Assembly: GCA_017547315.1 (NCBI GenBank) | Contig: JAFYQA010000020.1 | Location: forward strand, 1 to 13,024 | Reading direction: 5' to 3' | DNA from: Roseburia sp. | GTDB lineage: Bacteria; Bacillota_A; Clostridia; Lachnospirales; Lachnospiraceae | DNA: 13,024 nt | Shown: piece after piece, positions 1 to 7,048 of the stretch | Layout of the letters: every line of letters starts with the position of its first letter | How positions within the stretch are numbered: the first letter of the stretch is position 1 | Notes under the pieces: model-generated | What the model saw: only the letters and a program-made list of their open reading frames with translations | Told to the model about the DNA's origin: nothing | Database searches by the model: none | Position numbers and translations under genes: made by a program

Positions 1-56
1 CAACTCATTGAATTGCATCGTGTAAAGTAGCCGTTATTTATTCTATTCTGTTTTCA

Positions 57-200
57 TTAATCATATAATGGTGTGCCGTGTTTGATTTTTCTTACAATCT
101 TCCAACCCAACCAGTAAAACATTGAACCAACAATATAAATGGTTGAACCCAGACCTACCACACACATAAATATAACTAAAATCCACATTCCGATACTCAT
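57..200 (-). CDS. 47-residue single-span membrane peptide, unknown function
   Basis: I do not recognise this peptide. It has one strongly hydrophobic segment (about residues 4-30) followed by a short basic tail containing WKIVRKIKHG, the usual layout of a small inner-membrane protein with a cytoplasmic C-terminus (positive-inside rule). An in-frame ATG nine bases earlier (at 209) would give 50 residues, but it sits one base from the AGAAAGG ribosome binding site (211-217). The ATG at 200 has a normal 10-base spacing and is preferred. It begins 26 bases after the stop of the upstream membrane protein gene (226-684), so the two probably share a transcript. It could be a small subunit or modulator of that protein; a toxin-like hydrophobic peptide is possible but unsupported. 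That it is coding is inferred from the binding site, the hydrophobicity pattern and the context. Confidence 0.55.
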   Translation of the reverse strand: MSIGMWILVIFMCVVGLGSTIYIVGSMFYWLGWKIVRKIKHGTPLYD

Positions 201-225
201 AATTTCCATGCCTTTCTAACTTTTA

Positions 226-684
226 CTATTTTTTATATATAAGGCATGGTACTCTCTTCTTTCCATCAATATCATGAATATATTTTATAAGTGCTGCGCG
301 ATACTTTCTCTCATGCAAACATAAGATTTCTTCTATTTGGAAGCATCGCAGTATAAAACATGCAATGCAAATTGCCCAAAGAATAACTCCGGCGAACCTC
401 AAATCACGCCGTATGCTAACATTCCGGTTCGTAAGCCTTCCAAGAATTGTTCGAACTGTAGCATTTATATTCTCTACTACGCACACCTCAGACTGTATAT
501 TGCTGTCTGTTCCTCTTAATTGTGCCACGGCCTCATCTGTACCAGCCGCATATATTCGTGCCGCTTTAAGGGAAGCCGCACGTTCTGCAAAATTATCTGC
601 TTTCACATAAGTTGTATATATTCCCGCCATAAGCAGAATACCTATTAAAAAATAACATAATCTACGTTGACTTTTTCGTAACAT
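226..684 (-). CDS. Small two-span membrane protein, unknown function
   Basis: A 152-residue protein that I cannot assign to a family. It starts with a basic N-terminus (MLRKSQRR) and a hydrophobic stretch at about residues 11-28, then a polar, alanine-rich segment (about 30-95), a second hydrophobic stretch at about 97-113 (AGVILWAICIACFILRC), and a basic C-terminal tail. This predicts both ends in the cytoplasm and a roughly 70-residue loop outside; alternatively the first segment is a cleaved signal peptide. The start is well supported: GGAGG (complement of 693-697, within GGAGGGGAG) lies 8 bases upstream of the ATG. A second small membrane protein follows within 26 bases, suggesting a two-gene unit. 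Nothing identifies a substrate or enzymatic role. Confidence 0.75.
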   Translation of the reverse strand: MLRKSQRRLCYFLIGILLMAGIYTTYVKADNFAERAASLKAARIYAAGTDEAVAQLRGTDSNIQSEVCVVENINATVRTILGRLTNRNVSIRRDLRFAGVILWAICIACFILRCFQIEEILCLHERKYRAALIKYIHDIDGKKRVPCLIYKK

Positions 685-723
685 GCAACTCCCCTCCTTC
701 CTTAAAAAATCTCATTTCCGTCC

Positions 724-752
724 ATAATACCGCAATTTCTACGGAAATACAA
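724..752 (-). promoter_or_regulatory. Putative sigma-A-type promoter for the small membrane protein pair
   Basis: Read on the minus strand, TTGTAT (747-752) and TATTAT (724-729) are separated by 17 bases, which fits a vegetative promoter firing towards the 152-residue membrane protein. The predicted start of transcription lies about 30 bases upstream of its ATG. Seen in sequence only; AT-rich DNA gives chance matches. Confidence 0.4.
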
Positions 753-794
753 ATGATTTTTTATTTATTTACTCATAAGAAAAACGGATCTCCT

Positions 795-823
795 TTTTAC
801 ATTTCATTCGTATTACTTATATA
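795..823 (+). promoter_or_regulatory. Weak candidate promoter for purC
   Basis: TTTTAC (795-800) and TATATA (818-823) are 17 bases apart and would give a leader of about 70 bases before purC. The match is weak and the region is AT-rich. I looked for a purine riboswitch in this leader and found none of its conserved core sequences. Confidence 0.25.
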
Positions 824-899
824 TCTTATAAAAAAAACTATGATAAAGTATCTATGTTGGGATGTTTTATATATCGCTAATTAATAAGGAGATTTCACA

Positions 900-1583
900 A
901 TGAAGAAAATTTATGAAGGAAAAACAAAAGACGTTTACTCACTTGAGAATGGCAATGTAATGCTTAAATTCAAAGACGACTGTACAGGAAAAGACGGCGT
1001 TTTCGATCCAGGTGAAAATACAGTAGGTTTAACAATCGAAGGTATCGGTAAAGCAAACTTACAGACATCTATTTATTATTTCGAACTTTTAAAAGAAGCT
1101 GGCATCAAAACTCACTATGTAAGTGCTAACATTGAAGAAGCTACTATGGAAGTTCTTCCAGGTAAAGTTTTCGGTCATGGTTTAGAAGTAATCTGCCGTT
1201 TAGTTGCTACAGGAAGCTTCATCCGCAGATATGGTGAATATATTGAAAATGGTACTGTTTTAGAAGGCGGCTACGTTGAATGTACATTCAAAAACGATGC
1301 TTTAGGCGATCCACTTGTAACAGGTGAAGGTCTTGCAGCATTAGGCGTTATGTCTCCTGCAATGTTCGAAAGCATGAAAGAACAGACATTAAAAATCACA
1401 AAAATCATCGCTGATGACTTAAAGACACTCGGTCTTGATCTTTGGGATATCAAATTCGAATTCGGTTACAACAACGACGAAGTAATCCTTATCGACGAAA
1501 TCGCTTCTGGTAACATGCGTGTATACAAAGATGGCAATATCGTTGATCCAGTTGAATTAACAAAAATTATCAACAATAGATAA
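900..1583 (+). CDS. purC: Phosphoribosylaminoimidazole-succinocarboxamide synthase (SAICAR synthetase)
   Basis: PurC joins CAIR and aspartate using ATP to form SAICAR, a middle step of de novo purine synthesis in the cytoplasm. The 227-residue protein has the family landmarks: N-terminal YEGKTKDVY (residues 5-13) forming the nucleotide-binding start, the [14 protein letters not shown] block (99-112), IKFEFGY (184-190) and the acidic metal/ATP-site block [12 protein letters not shown] (196-207). It is slightly shorter than the roughly 235-240 residues of typical bacterial PurC, and the C-terminal block reads ASGNMR where many homologues have SPDTCR, a difference within the known short PurC subgroup as I understand it. 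The start is fixed by AAGGAG at 886-891. It stands alone, with no other pur gene beside it, and is closed by its own strong terminator, so it is probably a single-gene transcript. Confidence 0.95.
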   Translation: MKKIYEGKTKDVYSLENGNVMLKFKDDCTGKDGVFDPGENTVGLTIEGIGKANLQTSIYYFELLKEAGIKTHYVSANIEEATMEVLPGKVFGHGLEVICRLVATGSFIRRYGEYIENGTVLEGGYVECTFKNDALGDPLVTGEGLAALGVMSPAMFESMKEQTLKITKIIADDLKTLGLDLWDIKFEFGYNNDEVILIDEIASGNMRVYKDGNIVDPVELTKIINNR

Positions 1584-1586
1584 TCC

Positions 1587-1638
1587 GCAAATAAACAGCC
1601 CAAGGAATTGTTTTCAATTTCTTGGGCTGTTTATTTGC
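1587..1638 (+). terminator. Long perfect-stem terminator after purC
   Basis: An 18-base arm (1587-1604) is exactly complementary to 1621-1638, and the stem continues through one G-U pair and five more pairs (1606-1610 with 1615-1619) to a TTTT loop, giving about 24 base pairs in all. The lower stem is A/T rich (AAATAAA against TTTATTT), so the hairpin could act on both strands. It begins 3 bases after the purC stop. Confidence 0.85.
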
Positions 1639-1737
1639 TATCTAGTATCTTTAACCGTTCATGCATAACTCTGTAACGATTCTTAAGAAATTCTTTCAAT
1701 TCTTGTAACAAAAATGTAACCATCTTTTTTCCAAAAA

Positions 1738-1746
1738 TGCTACAAT
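1738..1746 (+). promoter_or_regulatory. Extended -10 promoter for the NodB-like lipoprotein gene
   Basis: TGcTACAAT (1738-1746) is an extended -10 element; no good -35 is present at the normal distance, which is usual for this class. It lies about 40 bases upstream of the ATG at 1787, which has GGAGAT at 1775-1780 as its ribosome binding site. Confidence 0.45.
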
Positions 1747-1786
1747 AATCTGACACATATGAATTTTTAACATTGGAGATAAGATT

Positions 1787-3061
1787 ATGAAACATTTACA
1801 TATAAAAAGCTTTTTTGCATTAGTACTTACTTTATCTATGACTTGCGGTTGTGCTTCTTCTGCATCCCCTGATATCCCTGTATTTCATGCCCAGCAAGAG
1901 GAATATGCTACTCAGATTTCTGCTACAACAGAACGTTTAACTACACTTTTACCACTTCTTGCAAAAGCAGACCAACTAGCACTCGGATACTATTATGACG
2001 AAGCCATTGCCGTATTAGAGAATGTTCCTGCTGAATACACTCAGGATGAAGAAGTATTGACCAAAATAACCGAATACCAGACCGCCCGTGATTCTTTTGT
2101 GCCATACGAAGAACCAGTGCGTCATATCTTTTTCCACTCTCTCATCGTAGATACTTCACTGGCATTTGACGGTGACTACATGGAGAATGGCTACAATTAC
2201 TGGATGACTACTGTTGATGAATTCAAGGCCATGTTAGAAGAACTCTATGCCAATGATTTTGTACTCATTGACATTCATGAAATTGCCCGCGAAGAAGTAG
2301 ATGAAAATGGTAATGTAAAAATGGTTGCAAATGCACCTTTAGTACCAGCAGGAAAAAAACCTCTCGTACTCTCTGTTGACGATGTGAATTACTATGAATA
2401 TATGGAAAAAGACGGTTTTGCCCGCAATCTTATGATTGATGAAAATGGCAATGTGAAAAACCTCTACATTGACAAGGACGGTAATGAACTAATCGGCGAT
2501 TATGATGTAGCTCCTATCTTAGACTCTTTTGTAAAAGAGCATCCGGATTTTTCGCTTAGAGGTGCTAAAGGAATTCTTGCTCTGACTGGTTACGAAGGAG
2601 CTTTAGGTTATGATACCCACCTTACAGACAGTCCTACTTTAGAAGAAGATATTGCAACTGCTACTGCTGTTGCAAACCGTTTAAAAGAAACAGGCTGGCT
2701 CTTTGCCATTCATGGCTATGGTCACCGCGATGCCAAAAAAATTACATATAGCCACTTAGTAACTGACACTACTCGTTGGCTCAATGACATCGGTACTATT
2801 GTTGGCGAAACAGATATTTATATTTTCCCATATGGTTCTGAAATTGATTATCCAAGCGATAAACTAAATTATTTTGAAAGTGTCGGTCTCCGCTACTTCT
2901 GCGGTGTATGGACCAAACCATTTGTTTCCGTAAAAAGCACCTATGTCAGACAGACTCGTTGCAACTTAGATGGTTACAATATGATTACCAGACCAAAATC
3001 ACTTGCTGATTTATTTGACGTTTCTAAAGTATTAGACCCAGATAGACCAGAATTAAAATAA
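1787..3061 (+). CDS. NodB-like polysaccharide deacetylase family lipoprotein
   Basis: A 424-residue exported protein. The N-terminus is a lipoprotein signal: basic start, hydrophobic core (residues 9-18) and a cysteine at 20 or 22 (TCGC fits the lipobox better, making C22 the likely lipidated residue). Residues about 35-105 form an alpha-helical, repeat-like spacer. The rest matches a divergent branch of the polysaccharide deacetylase (NodB, carbohydrate esterase 4) family: VLSVDDVNYYEYM (194-206) stands for the TFDDG motif with both aspartates (198, 199), HGYGH (309-313) keeps the metal-binding His-x-x-x-His, and IFPYGSEID (346-354) stands for the RxPY motif. About 110 residues separate the first two motifs, far more than in ordinary NodB enzymes. 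By family it would deacetylate N-acetylated cell-wall or surface polysaccharide; the exact substrate is unknown and activity in this branch is not certain. Confidence 0.85.
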   Translation: MKHLHIKSFFALVLTLSMTCGCASSASPDIPVFHAQQEEYATQISATTERLTTLLPLLAKADQLALGYYYDEAIAVLENVPAEYTQDEEVLTKITEYQTARDSFVPYEEPVRHIFFHSLIVDTSLAFDGDYMENGYNYWMTTVDEFKAMLEELYANDFVLIDIHEIAREEVDENGNVKMVANAPLVPAGKKPLVLSVDDVNYYEYMEKDGFARNLMIDENGNVKNLYIDKDGNELIGDYDVAPILDSFVKEHPDFSLRGAKGILALTGYEGALGYDTHLTDSPTLEEDIATATAVANRLKETGWLFAIHGYGHRDAKKITYSHLVTDTTRWLNDIGTIVGETDIYIFPYGSEIDYPSDKLNYFESVGLRYFCGVWTKPFVSVKSTYVRQTRCNLDGYNMITRPKSLADLFDVSKVLDPDRPELK

Positions 3062-3066
3062 ATCAG

Positions 3067-3095
3067 TTGAAAACAATCCGAATTTTTTATATAAT
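3067..3095 (+). promoter_or_regulatory. Near-consensus sigma-A promoter for the DHH phosphoesterase gene
   Basis: TTGAAA (3067-3072), a 17-base spacer and a perfect TATAAT (3090-3095). The predicted transcription start near 3102 leaves a leader of about 40 bases before the ATG at 3144. This is the best promoter match in the window and implies separate transcription from the upstream lipoprotein gene. Confidence 0.75.
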
Positions 3096-3143
3096 AATAG
3101 TACTATTGATATATTGTACGAAAAGAATACAAAGGAGAATATT

Positions 3144-4064
3144 ATGAGATTAGTAACACGTTCCGACTTTGATGGACTTGCCTGCGGTGTCCTTTTAAAA
3201 GAAGCTGGCATTATTGACCACTGGAAGTTCGCTCATCCAAAGGATTTACAGGATGGTCTTGTAGAAATCACAGAAGATGACTGCCTTGCAAACGTACCAT
3301 TTGTAGAAGGTTGCGGTCTTTGGTTTGACCACCACTCTAGTGAACATGAACGTTTAAAATTAGAAGGCAAATACAAAGGCGAAAGCCGTATTACTCCTTC
3401 CTGCGCCCGTATTATCTACGAATACTACGGTGGCAGAGAACGTTTCCCACAATTTGATGCTATGATGGAAGCTGTTGATAAAGTTGACTCTGGTAACTTA
3501 ACTGTTGATGAAGTTCAGGATCCAACCGGTTGGATTTTAATCGGTTTCTTAATGGACCCACGTACCGGTCTTGGCAGATGGCGTCAGTTTACTATTTCTA
3601 ACTATCAGTTAATGGAAAAATTAATCGATGCATGCCGTACTATGACAGCAGAGGAAATTCTTGCATTACCAGATGTAAAAGAACGTGTCGAGATATACTT
3701 TGAGCAGACTAACAAATTCATGAAAATGGTAAATGAACATACTATTACAGATGGTAATCTTATCATCTCTGACCTTCGTGGCGTAGACCCAATCTACTCC
3801 GGTAACCGTTTCTTAATCTATAGTATGTTCCCAAAACAGAACATTTCTGCATGGATTGTAAGTGGTCGCGGTGGAAAAGGATGCAGTGCTGCAGTTGGTT
3901 ATAGTATTTTAAACAGAAGCGCTACTTTAGACGTAGGAAGTTTAATGCTTAAATACAACGGCGGCGGTCACAAAAAAGTAGGAACTTGCCAGTTCTCTGA
4001 CGAAGATATGGACACAGAATTACCTAAGATGTTAGCAGAATTAACTGCTATGGCTAATTCATAA
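3144..4064 (+). CDS. DHH/DHHA1 family phosphoesterase (exopolyphosphatase/NrnA-related)
   Basis: A 306-residue cytoplasmic metal-dependent phosphoesterase of the DHH superfamily. Visible motifs: SDFDGLACG (residues 7-15, the DxDG metal site), LWFDHHSSE (59-67, the DHH signature), a further acidic site around VDKVDSG (111-117), and the DHHA1 signature YNGGGHKKVGTCQF (271-284), whose GGGH binds the substrate phosphate. Relatives degrade short oligonucleotides (nanoRNA), pAp, cyclic-dinucleotide products or polyphosphate; which of these applies here cannot be told from sequence. The true start is the ATG at 3144, 6 bases after AAAGGAG (3131-3137); an in-frame TTG at 3114 extends the frame by ten residues but lacks a binding site and begins before the family's conserved N-terminus. 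The gene has its own promoter and terminator and is likely monocistronic. Confidence 0.9.
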   Translation: MRLVTRSDFDGLACGVLLKEAGIIDHWKFAHPKDLQDGLVEITEDDCLANVPFVEGCGLWFDHHSSEHERLKLEGKYKGESRITPSCARIIYEYYGGRERFPQFDAMMEAVDKVDSGNLTVDEVQDPTGWILIGFLMDPRTGLGRWRQFTISNYQLMEKLIDACRTMTAEEILALPDVKERVEIYFEQTNKFMKMVNEHTITDGNLIISDLRGVDPIYSGNRFLIYSMFPKQNISAWIVSGRGGKGCSAAVGYSILNRSATLDVGSLMLKYNGGGHKKVGTCQFSDEDMDTELPKMLAELTAMANS

Positions 4065-4093
4065 TTCTTAGAATTATATTTGCTATTTTAATT

Positions 4094-4154
4094 GGGCTGT
4101 CACAAAATAATTGCTCTGATAGAACAAAGCAATTATTTTGATGACAGCTCTTTT
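4094..4154 (+). terminator. Rho-independent terminator after the DHH phosphoesterase gene
   Basis: A two-part stem: GGGCTGTCA (4094-4102) pairs with TGACAGCTC (4142-4150, one G-U), and AAAATAATTGCT (4104-4115) pairs with AGCAATTATTTT (4128-4139), followed by TTTT (4151-4154). It begins 30 bases after the stop codon. Confidence 0.8.
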
Positions 4155-4266
4155 ATCGTTACGATTACTCTTAAATAACTATTTTCCATATTATACATAT
4201 TATTTTTCAAGTTGGATATGCTAAAACCTATACAAACAACTTATATTTTACAAAAGGAATTCAATT

Positions 4267-5178
4267 ATGATAGATTTTAAACCTATTAAACCAGAACACA
4301 AAAATATATATCAGCCTTACTTATTCGATGGTATCCAAAGAGGCTGCGAATACTCTTTTTCCAACCTTTGTCTTTGGGGACGCCAAAACGCTACTATTCT
4401 CCATGACCATATGGTACTCTTCTCGCAGTTTAACCGTAGAAGCGTCTATCCTTATCCAGTTGGCTCCGGCGATAAGAAACCAGTATTAGATGCCATTATC
4501 GCAGATGCAAAAGAGCGTGGTATTCCTTGCCGTCTGACAGGCCTTAATGCAGAAGCCAGACAAACGCTTGAAATGCTTTATCCAGGCATGTTCCGCTTCC
4601 ACTGTGATCGCGATAGTTTTGACTATGTCTATAATATTGATGATTTAGCTGATTTGCCAGGCAGAAAATACCAGAAAAAGCGGAACCATTGCAACCGTTT
4701 CCGTACCGATTATCCAGATTATGCAGTAAGACCGCTAAGCGAAGACAATATCACCCAGATGAAAGAAATGATAAATGCATGGTATGATGCCAAAGAACAG
4801 GAAAATCCGGAAAGCGATTTCCTTATGGAGCGTGCCGCATTAAATAAAGCTTTAAAATACTACCGCGAATTAGAAATGGATGGTTTAGTACTTTTAAACG
4901 GAGAAGAAATCCTCGGCATCACCATGGGTAGCCGCCTCTCTTCTGACACCTATGATATTCAATTCGAAAAATCCTGGGGGGATGTAAATGGTGCATATGC
5001 CATTATAAACTACGAATTTGCTCGCTACTTACGCGAAAAATATCCGGATATCCGCTATTTAGACCGTGAAGAAGATATGGGCATCGAAGGCTTACGTATT
5101 GCAAAAGAACGTTACTTCCCTGACCACATGATAGAAAAATGTTGGGCACATTTAATGGAGGATGGCTATGACTATTAG
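4267..5178 (+). CDS. DUF2156 (phosphatidylglycerol lysyltransferase C-terminal-like) protein
   Basis: A 303-residue soluble protein resembling the DUF2156 family, which shares a tandem acyltransferase (GNAT-like) fold with the catalytic domain of MprF lysyl-phosphatidylglycerol synthases. Characteristic blocks are EYSFSNLCLWG (28-38) near the N-terminus, the basic KYQKKRNHCNRF (134-145), a central VLLNGEEILGITMGSRL stretch (208-224), and DREEDMGIEGLRIAKERY (266-283) near the end. There is no transmembrane flippase domain, so it is not a full MprF; free-standing members are of unknown function, with aminoacyl or acyl transfer a family-level guess. The ATG is supported by AAAAGGA at 4252-4258. 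Its last bases overlap the start of the following acetyltransferase gene, so the two are probably translationally coupled and may act on a common substrate. Confidence 0.85.
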   Translation: MIDFKPIKPEHKNIYQPYLFDGIQRGCEYSFSNLCLWGRQNATILHDHMVLFSQFNRRSVYPYPVGSGDKKPVLDAIIADAKERGIPCRLTGLNAEARQTLEMLYPGMFRFHCDRDSFDYVYNIDDLADLPGRKYQKKRNHCNRFRTDYPDYAVRPLSEDNITQMKEMINAWYDAKEQENPESDFLMERAALNKALKYYRELEMDGLVLLNGEEILGITMGSRLSSDTYDIQFEKSWGDVNGAYAIINYEFARYLREKYPDIRYLDREEDMGIEGLRIAKERYFPDHMIEKCWAHLMEDGYDY

Positions 5179-5929
5179 TACGCCTCACTCTTCCCATATT
5201 CTATCTCTCCGCAGCTTGTGGAAAGAAGCCTTTGGAGACAGTGATACCTTTTTAGATATCTTTTTCAAAACTGCATTTTCACCGGAACGATGTCGTTGTA
5301 TTTTGGATGGCGATACTGTAGTTGCTACACTTTATTGGTTTGATTGCACCTATGAAGAGAAAAAAATTGCATATATTTATGCTGTAGCGACTGCCAAATC
5401 TCATCGTGGTCAAGGACTCTGTCAAAAACTTATGCAGGATACTCATAGCCATCTCTCTTCGCTCGGTTATGAAGGTTCTTTATTGGTTCCTGGAAATGCT
5501 AAACTTTTTGAAATGTATGAAAAAATGGGTTACAAAACTTCTAGCAATATCCGCGAATTTCAATGCAAAGCTAGTTTAGAGGAACTACTGCTATGTCCGA
5601 TTTCCGCTTCGGAGTATGCTAGACTACGCAAACTCCTCTTACCACGAGGCAGTGTCCTACAGGAAAATGAAAATCTGGACTTTTTACAGACACAGGTACA
5701 GTTTTATATGGGACTCGGTTTTCTACTAGCAGCCTATGGAGAAAATGATACGCTACATGGCATTGAACTCCTTGGAGACATCACTATCACCCCTGCCATT
5801 ACGCACACCCTTGGATATAAACGGGGGACTTTTCGAACCACCGGTAATGGAAGACCTTTTGCTATGTATCATCCATTTGACAACACGGACCTCACTTCTC
5901 CTAAATATTTTGCTTTTGCATTTGATTAG
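5168..5929 (+). CDS. GNAT family N-acetyltransferase
   Basis: A 253-residue protein with an N-terminal GNAT domain that would transfer an acetyl group from acetyl-CoA. The acetyl-CoA pyrophosphate-binding signature is visible as VATAKSHRGQGLCQKLM (residues 73-89, with RGQG at 80-83), preceded by the beta strand AYIYAV and followed by ALFEMYEKMGY-type helix and strand (112-122, FEMYEKMGY). Residues after about 140 form an additional region, a layout like the multi-domain Eis-type acetyltransferases but shorter. The frame is open from an ATG at 5162, but GGAGG (5157-5161) abuts that codon; the ATG at 5168 has a 6-base spacing and is chosen. The start lies inside the DUF2156 gene, 11 bases overlapping it, which implies translational coupling. 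The substrate is unknown. Confidence 0.85.
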   Translation: MTISTPHSSHILSLRSLWKEAFGDSDTFLDIFFKTAFSPERCRCILDGDTVVATLYWFDCTYEEKKIAYIYAVATAKSHRGQGLCQKLMQDTHSHLSSLGYEGSLLVPGNAKLFEMYEKMGYKTSSNIREFQCKASLEELLLCPISASEYARLRKLLLPRGSVLQENENLDFLQTQVQFYMGLGFLLAAYGENDTLHGIELLGDITITPAITHTLGYKRGTFRTTGNGRPFAMYHPFDNTDLTSPKYFAFAFD

Positions 5930-5953
5930 AATTAAATCAGTATAAAATAATAA

Positions 5954-6011
5954 AATTCCCGAATACAGTAACTTTTTTAGTCTAAGTTACTATCTTCGGG
6001 AATTCTTTTAT
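5954..6011. terminator. Bidirectional terminator between converging genes
   Basis: AATTCCCGAA (5954-5963) pairs with TTCGGGAATT (5995-6004), and inside it AGTAACTT (5967-5974) pairs with AAGTTACT (5984-5991). T-rich tracts follow on the plus strand (6004-6011) and, read on the minus strand, below 5954. It lies between the GNAT gene and the converging coiled-coil gene and can serve both. Confidence 0.75.
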
Positions 6012-6078
6012 TCCTAATTTTTTATATTATGTTCTTCTTCCAAACATGTTCTTTCACATATCTTATTGTTTTATCCTT

Positions 6079-6678
6079 TTATGATGAAACCTCTGATGAT
6101 TCTACACTTGCCATCGTATCCTCCACATCTACAATCGCAGGCCCACTTGAAAACGCTTCCTTATTATCAGCAACTTCTGTCGGATCTTCCGGTGTTCCCT
6201 TCTCTTCTTCATCCTTCCAAAGTGAATCGTACTCTTCTTTTTTCCTCTGCTTCGCCAATGCTCCCATATTTTTGGCCGCCTGATACATCTCCATGCTATA
6301 TTCCATCAGCTTTTTCTCATCTGTCGGTGGTACAATTCCACCTTTCATAAGTCTACGAGCAACCTCCATCACTTTCATCAAATCCTGATTGTATTCTTCC
6401 ATAGCCTCATTCTGTTGCTTTGCAGATAACGCATTCACGTGACCTGCCCACTGTGCATTCAACTTGCTCATATAATCCTGATATTCTTCTTGTTTTTCAT
6501 TCAATGCATTAATCGTCAGTTCTAACGTTGCCGCTTCTTTCGCAAATGCATTCTTTGCGTCCGGATCATATTTCATTTTCTCTTCCAACGCCTGCTTCTG
6601 CTTTGCCAATATATTTTTTTGTTCCTGATACGCACTTATTTGATTACGGCAAACTACCTTCGCTTCTCCTATTTTCAT
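6079..6678 (-). CDS. Coiled-coil protein of unknown function
   Basis: A 199-residue, highly charged, soluble protein with no signal peptide or membrane segment. Residues about 10-110 are rich in Q, K, E, A and L with heptad-like spacing, predicting long alpha-helical coiled coil. A short conserved-looking block GGIVPPTDEKKLMEYSMEMY (113-132) follows, then another helix, then an acidic, low-complexity tail (about 155-199, rich in E, D, S and P). I do not recognise a family. The preferred start is the ATG at 6678: AAGGAGG (complement of 6684-6690) sits 5 bases upstream, whereas the longer frame beginning at 6711 has no binding site. A 16-base perfect palindrome abuts that binding site and may regulate the gene. 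It diverges from the BMP-domain gene and could be a structural or adaptor protein; this is inference. Confidence 0.75.
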   Translation of the reverse strand: MKIGEAKVVCRNQISAYQEQKNILAKQKQALEEKMKYDPDAKNAFAKEAATLELTINALNEKQEEYQDYMSKLNAQWAGHVNALSAKQQNEAMEEYNQDLMKVMEVARRLMKGGIVPPTDEKKLMEYSMEMYQAAKNMGALAKQRKKEEYDSLWKDEEEKGTPEDPTEVADNKEAFSSGPAIVDVEDTMASVESSEVSS

Positions 6679-6688
6679 ATAATCCTCC

Positions 6689-6704
6689 TTGTTTTGCAAA
6701 ACAA
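6689..6704. repeat. Perfect 16-base palindrome at the coiled-coil gene's ribosome binding site
   Basis: TTGTTTTGCAAAACAA is an exact inverted repeat with no spacer. Its edge overlaps the first bases of the AAGGAGG ribosome binding site of the minus-strand coiled-coil gene. It could be an operator for a dimeric regulator or a small hairpin that limits translation. No matching copy was noticed elsewhere in the window. Confidence 0.5.
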
Positions 6705-6983
6705 AATCCAACTCTGTTTGACAGATTTTATCCGAAATGATGAGGAGAGAATTTGCACATCCTTTTGATATAAGTTATATAAACTTTTGCATCCTTGCAT
6801 CTATCTTTTATATCGGATGTTTTTATCTTGAAATTACAGCTATGCAAAATTTTATCGAAAAATATCATCAACAATTCAGCCACCAGATTCCTCAGTTTAA
6901 GCAAGCAGAAACGCTTCCATTCCTCTACTAGTCAATAAAGATGCTAATTGCTTATCCGCCCTCGACTTTCTACCAGTATATTC

Positions 6984-7012
6984 TTGTACAAAGGCACAAC
7001 ATAGGATAAAAT
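6984..7012 (+). promoter_or_regulatory. Sigma-A promoter for the BMP-domain/phosphoesterase operon
   Basis: TTGTAC (6984-6989), a 17-base spacer and TAAAAT (7007-7012). The leader to the ATG at 7049 would be about 30 bases and contains the AGAGAGGAG ribosome binding site (7033-7041). Confidence 0.6.
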
Positions 7013-7048
7013 AAAACTAGTAAAAATATCCGAGAGAGGAGAACTACC

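Larger units (their letters stand above)
6679..7048. other. 370-base divergent intergenic region
   Basis: This gap between the divergent coiled-coil and BMP-domain genes holds the palindrome at 6689-6704, a clear promoter for the BMP gene near its right end, and an AT-rich middle. An open frame of 64 codons (6737-6931, plus) has no ribosome binding site and is not called. I see no RNA gene or riboswitch. Confidence 0.5.

Noticed and set aside
337..610. Plus-strand open frames opposite the small membrane protein
   Set aside because: They are antisense shadows without ribosome binding sites; the minus-strand frame has a strong binding site and membrane protein pattern.
780..899. Possible purine riboswitch upstream of purC
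   Set aside because: The leader lacks the conserved purine aptamer core sequences and a following terminator hairpin.
1631..1723. Minus-strand open frame of 30 codons rich in E, K, L and R, converging on purC
   Set aside because: Its composition is protein-like, but it lacks a good ribosome binding site and its stop lies inside the purC terminator stem. Too short to support from sequence alone.
4267..5178. Assignment as MprF lysyl-phosphatidylglycerol synthase
   Set aside because: Only the cytoplasmic catalytic-like domain is present; the membrane flippase part is missing.
6737..6931. Plus-strand 64-codon open frame in the divergent intergenic region
   Set aside because: No ribosome binding site, atypical composition, and it overlaps the region expected to hold the promoter of the coiled-coil gene.
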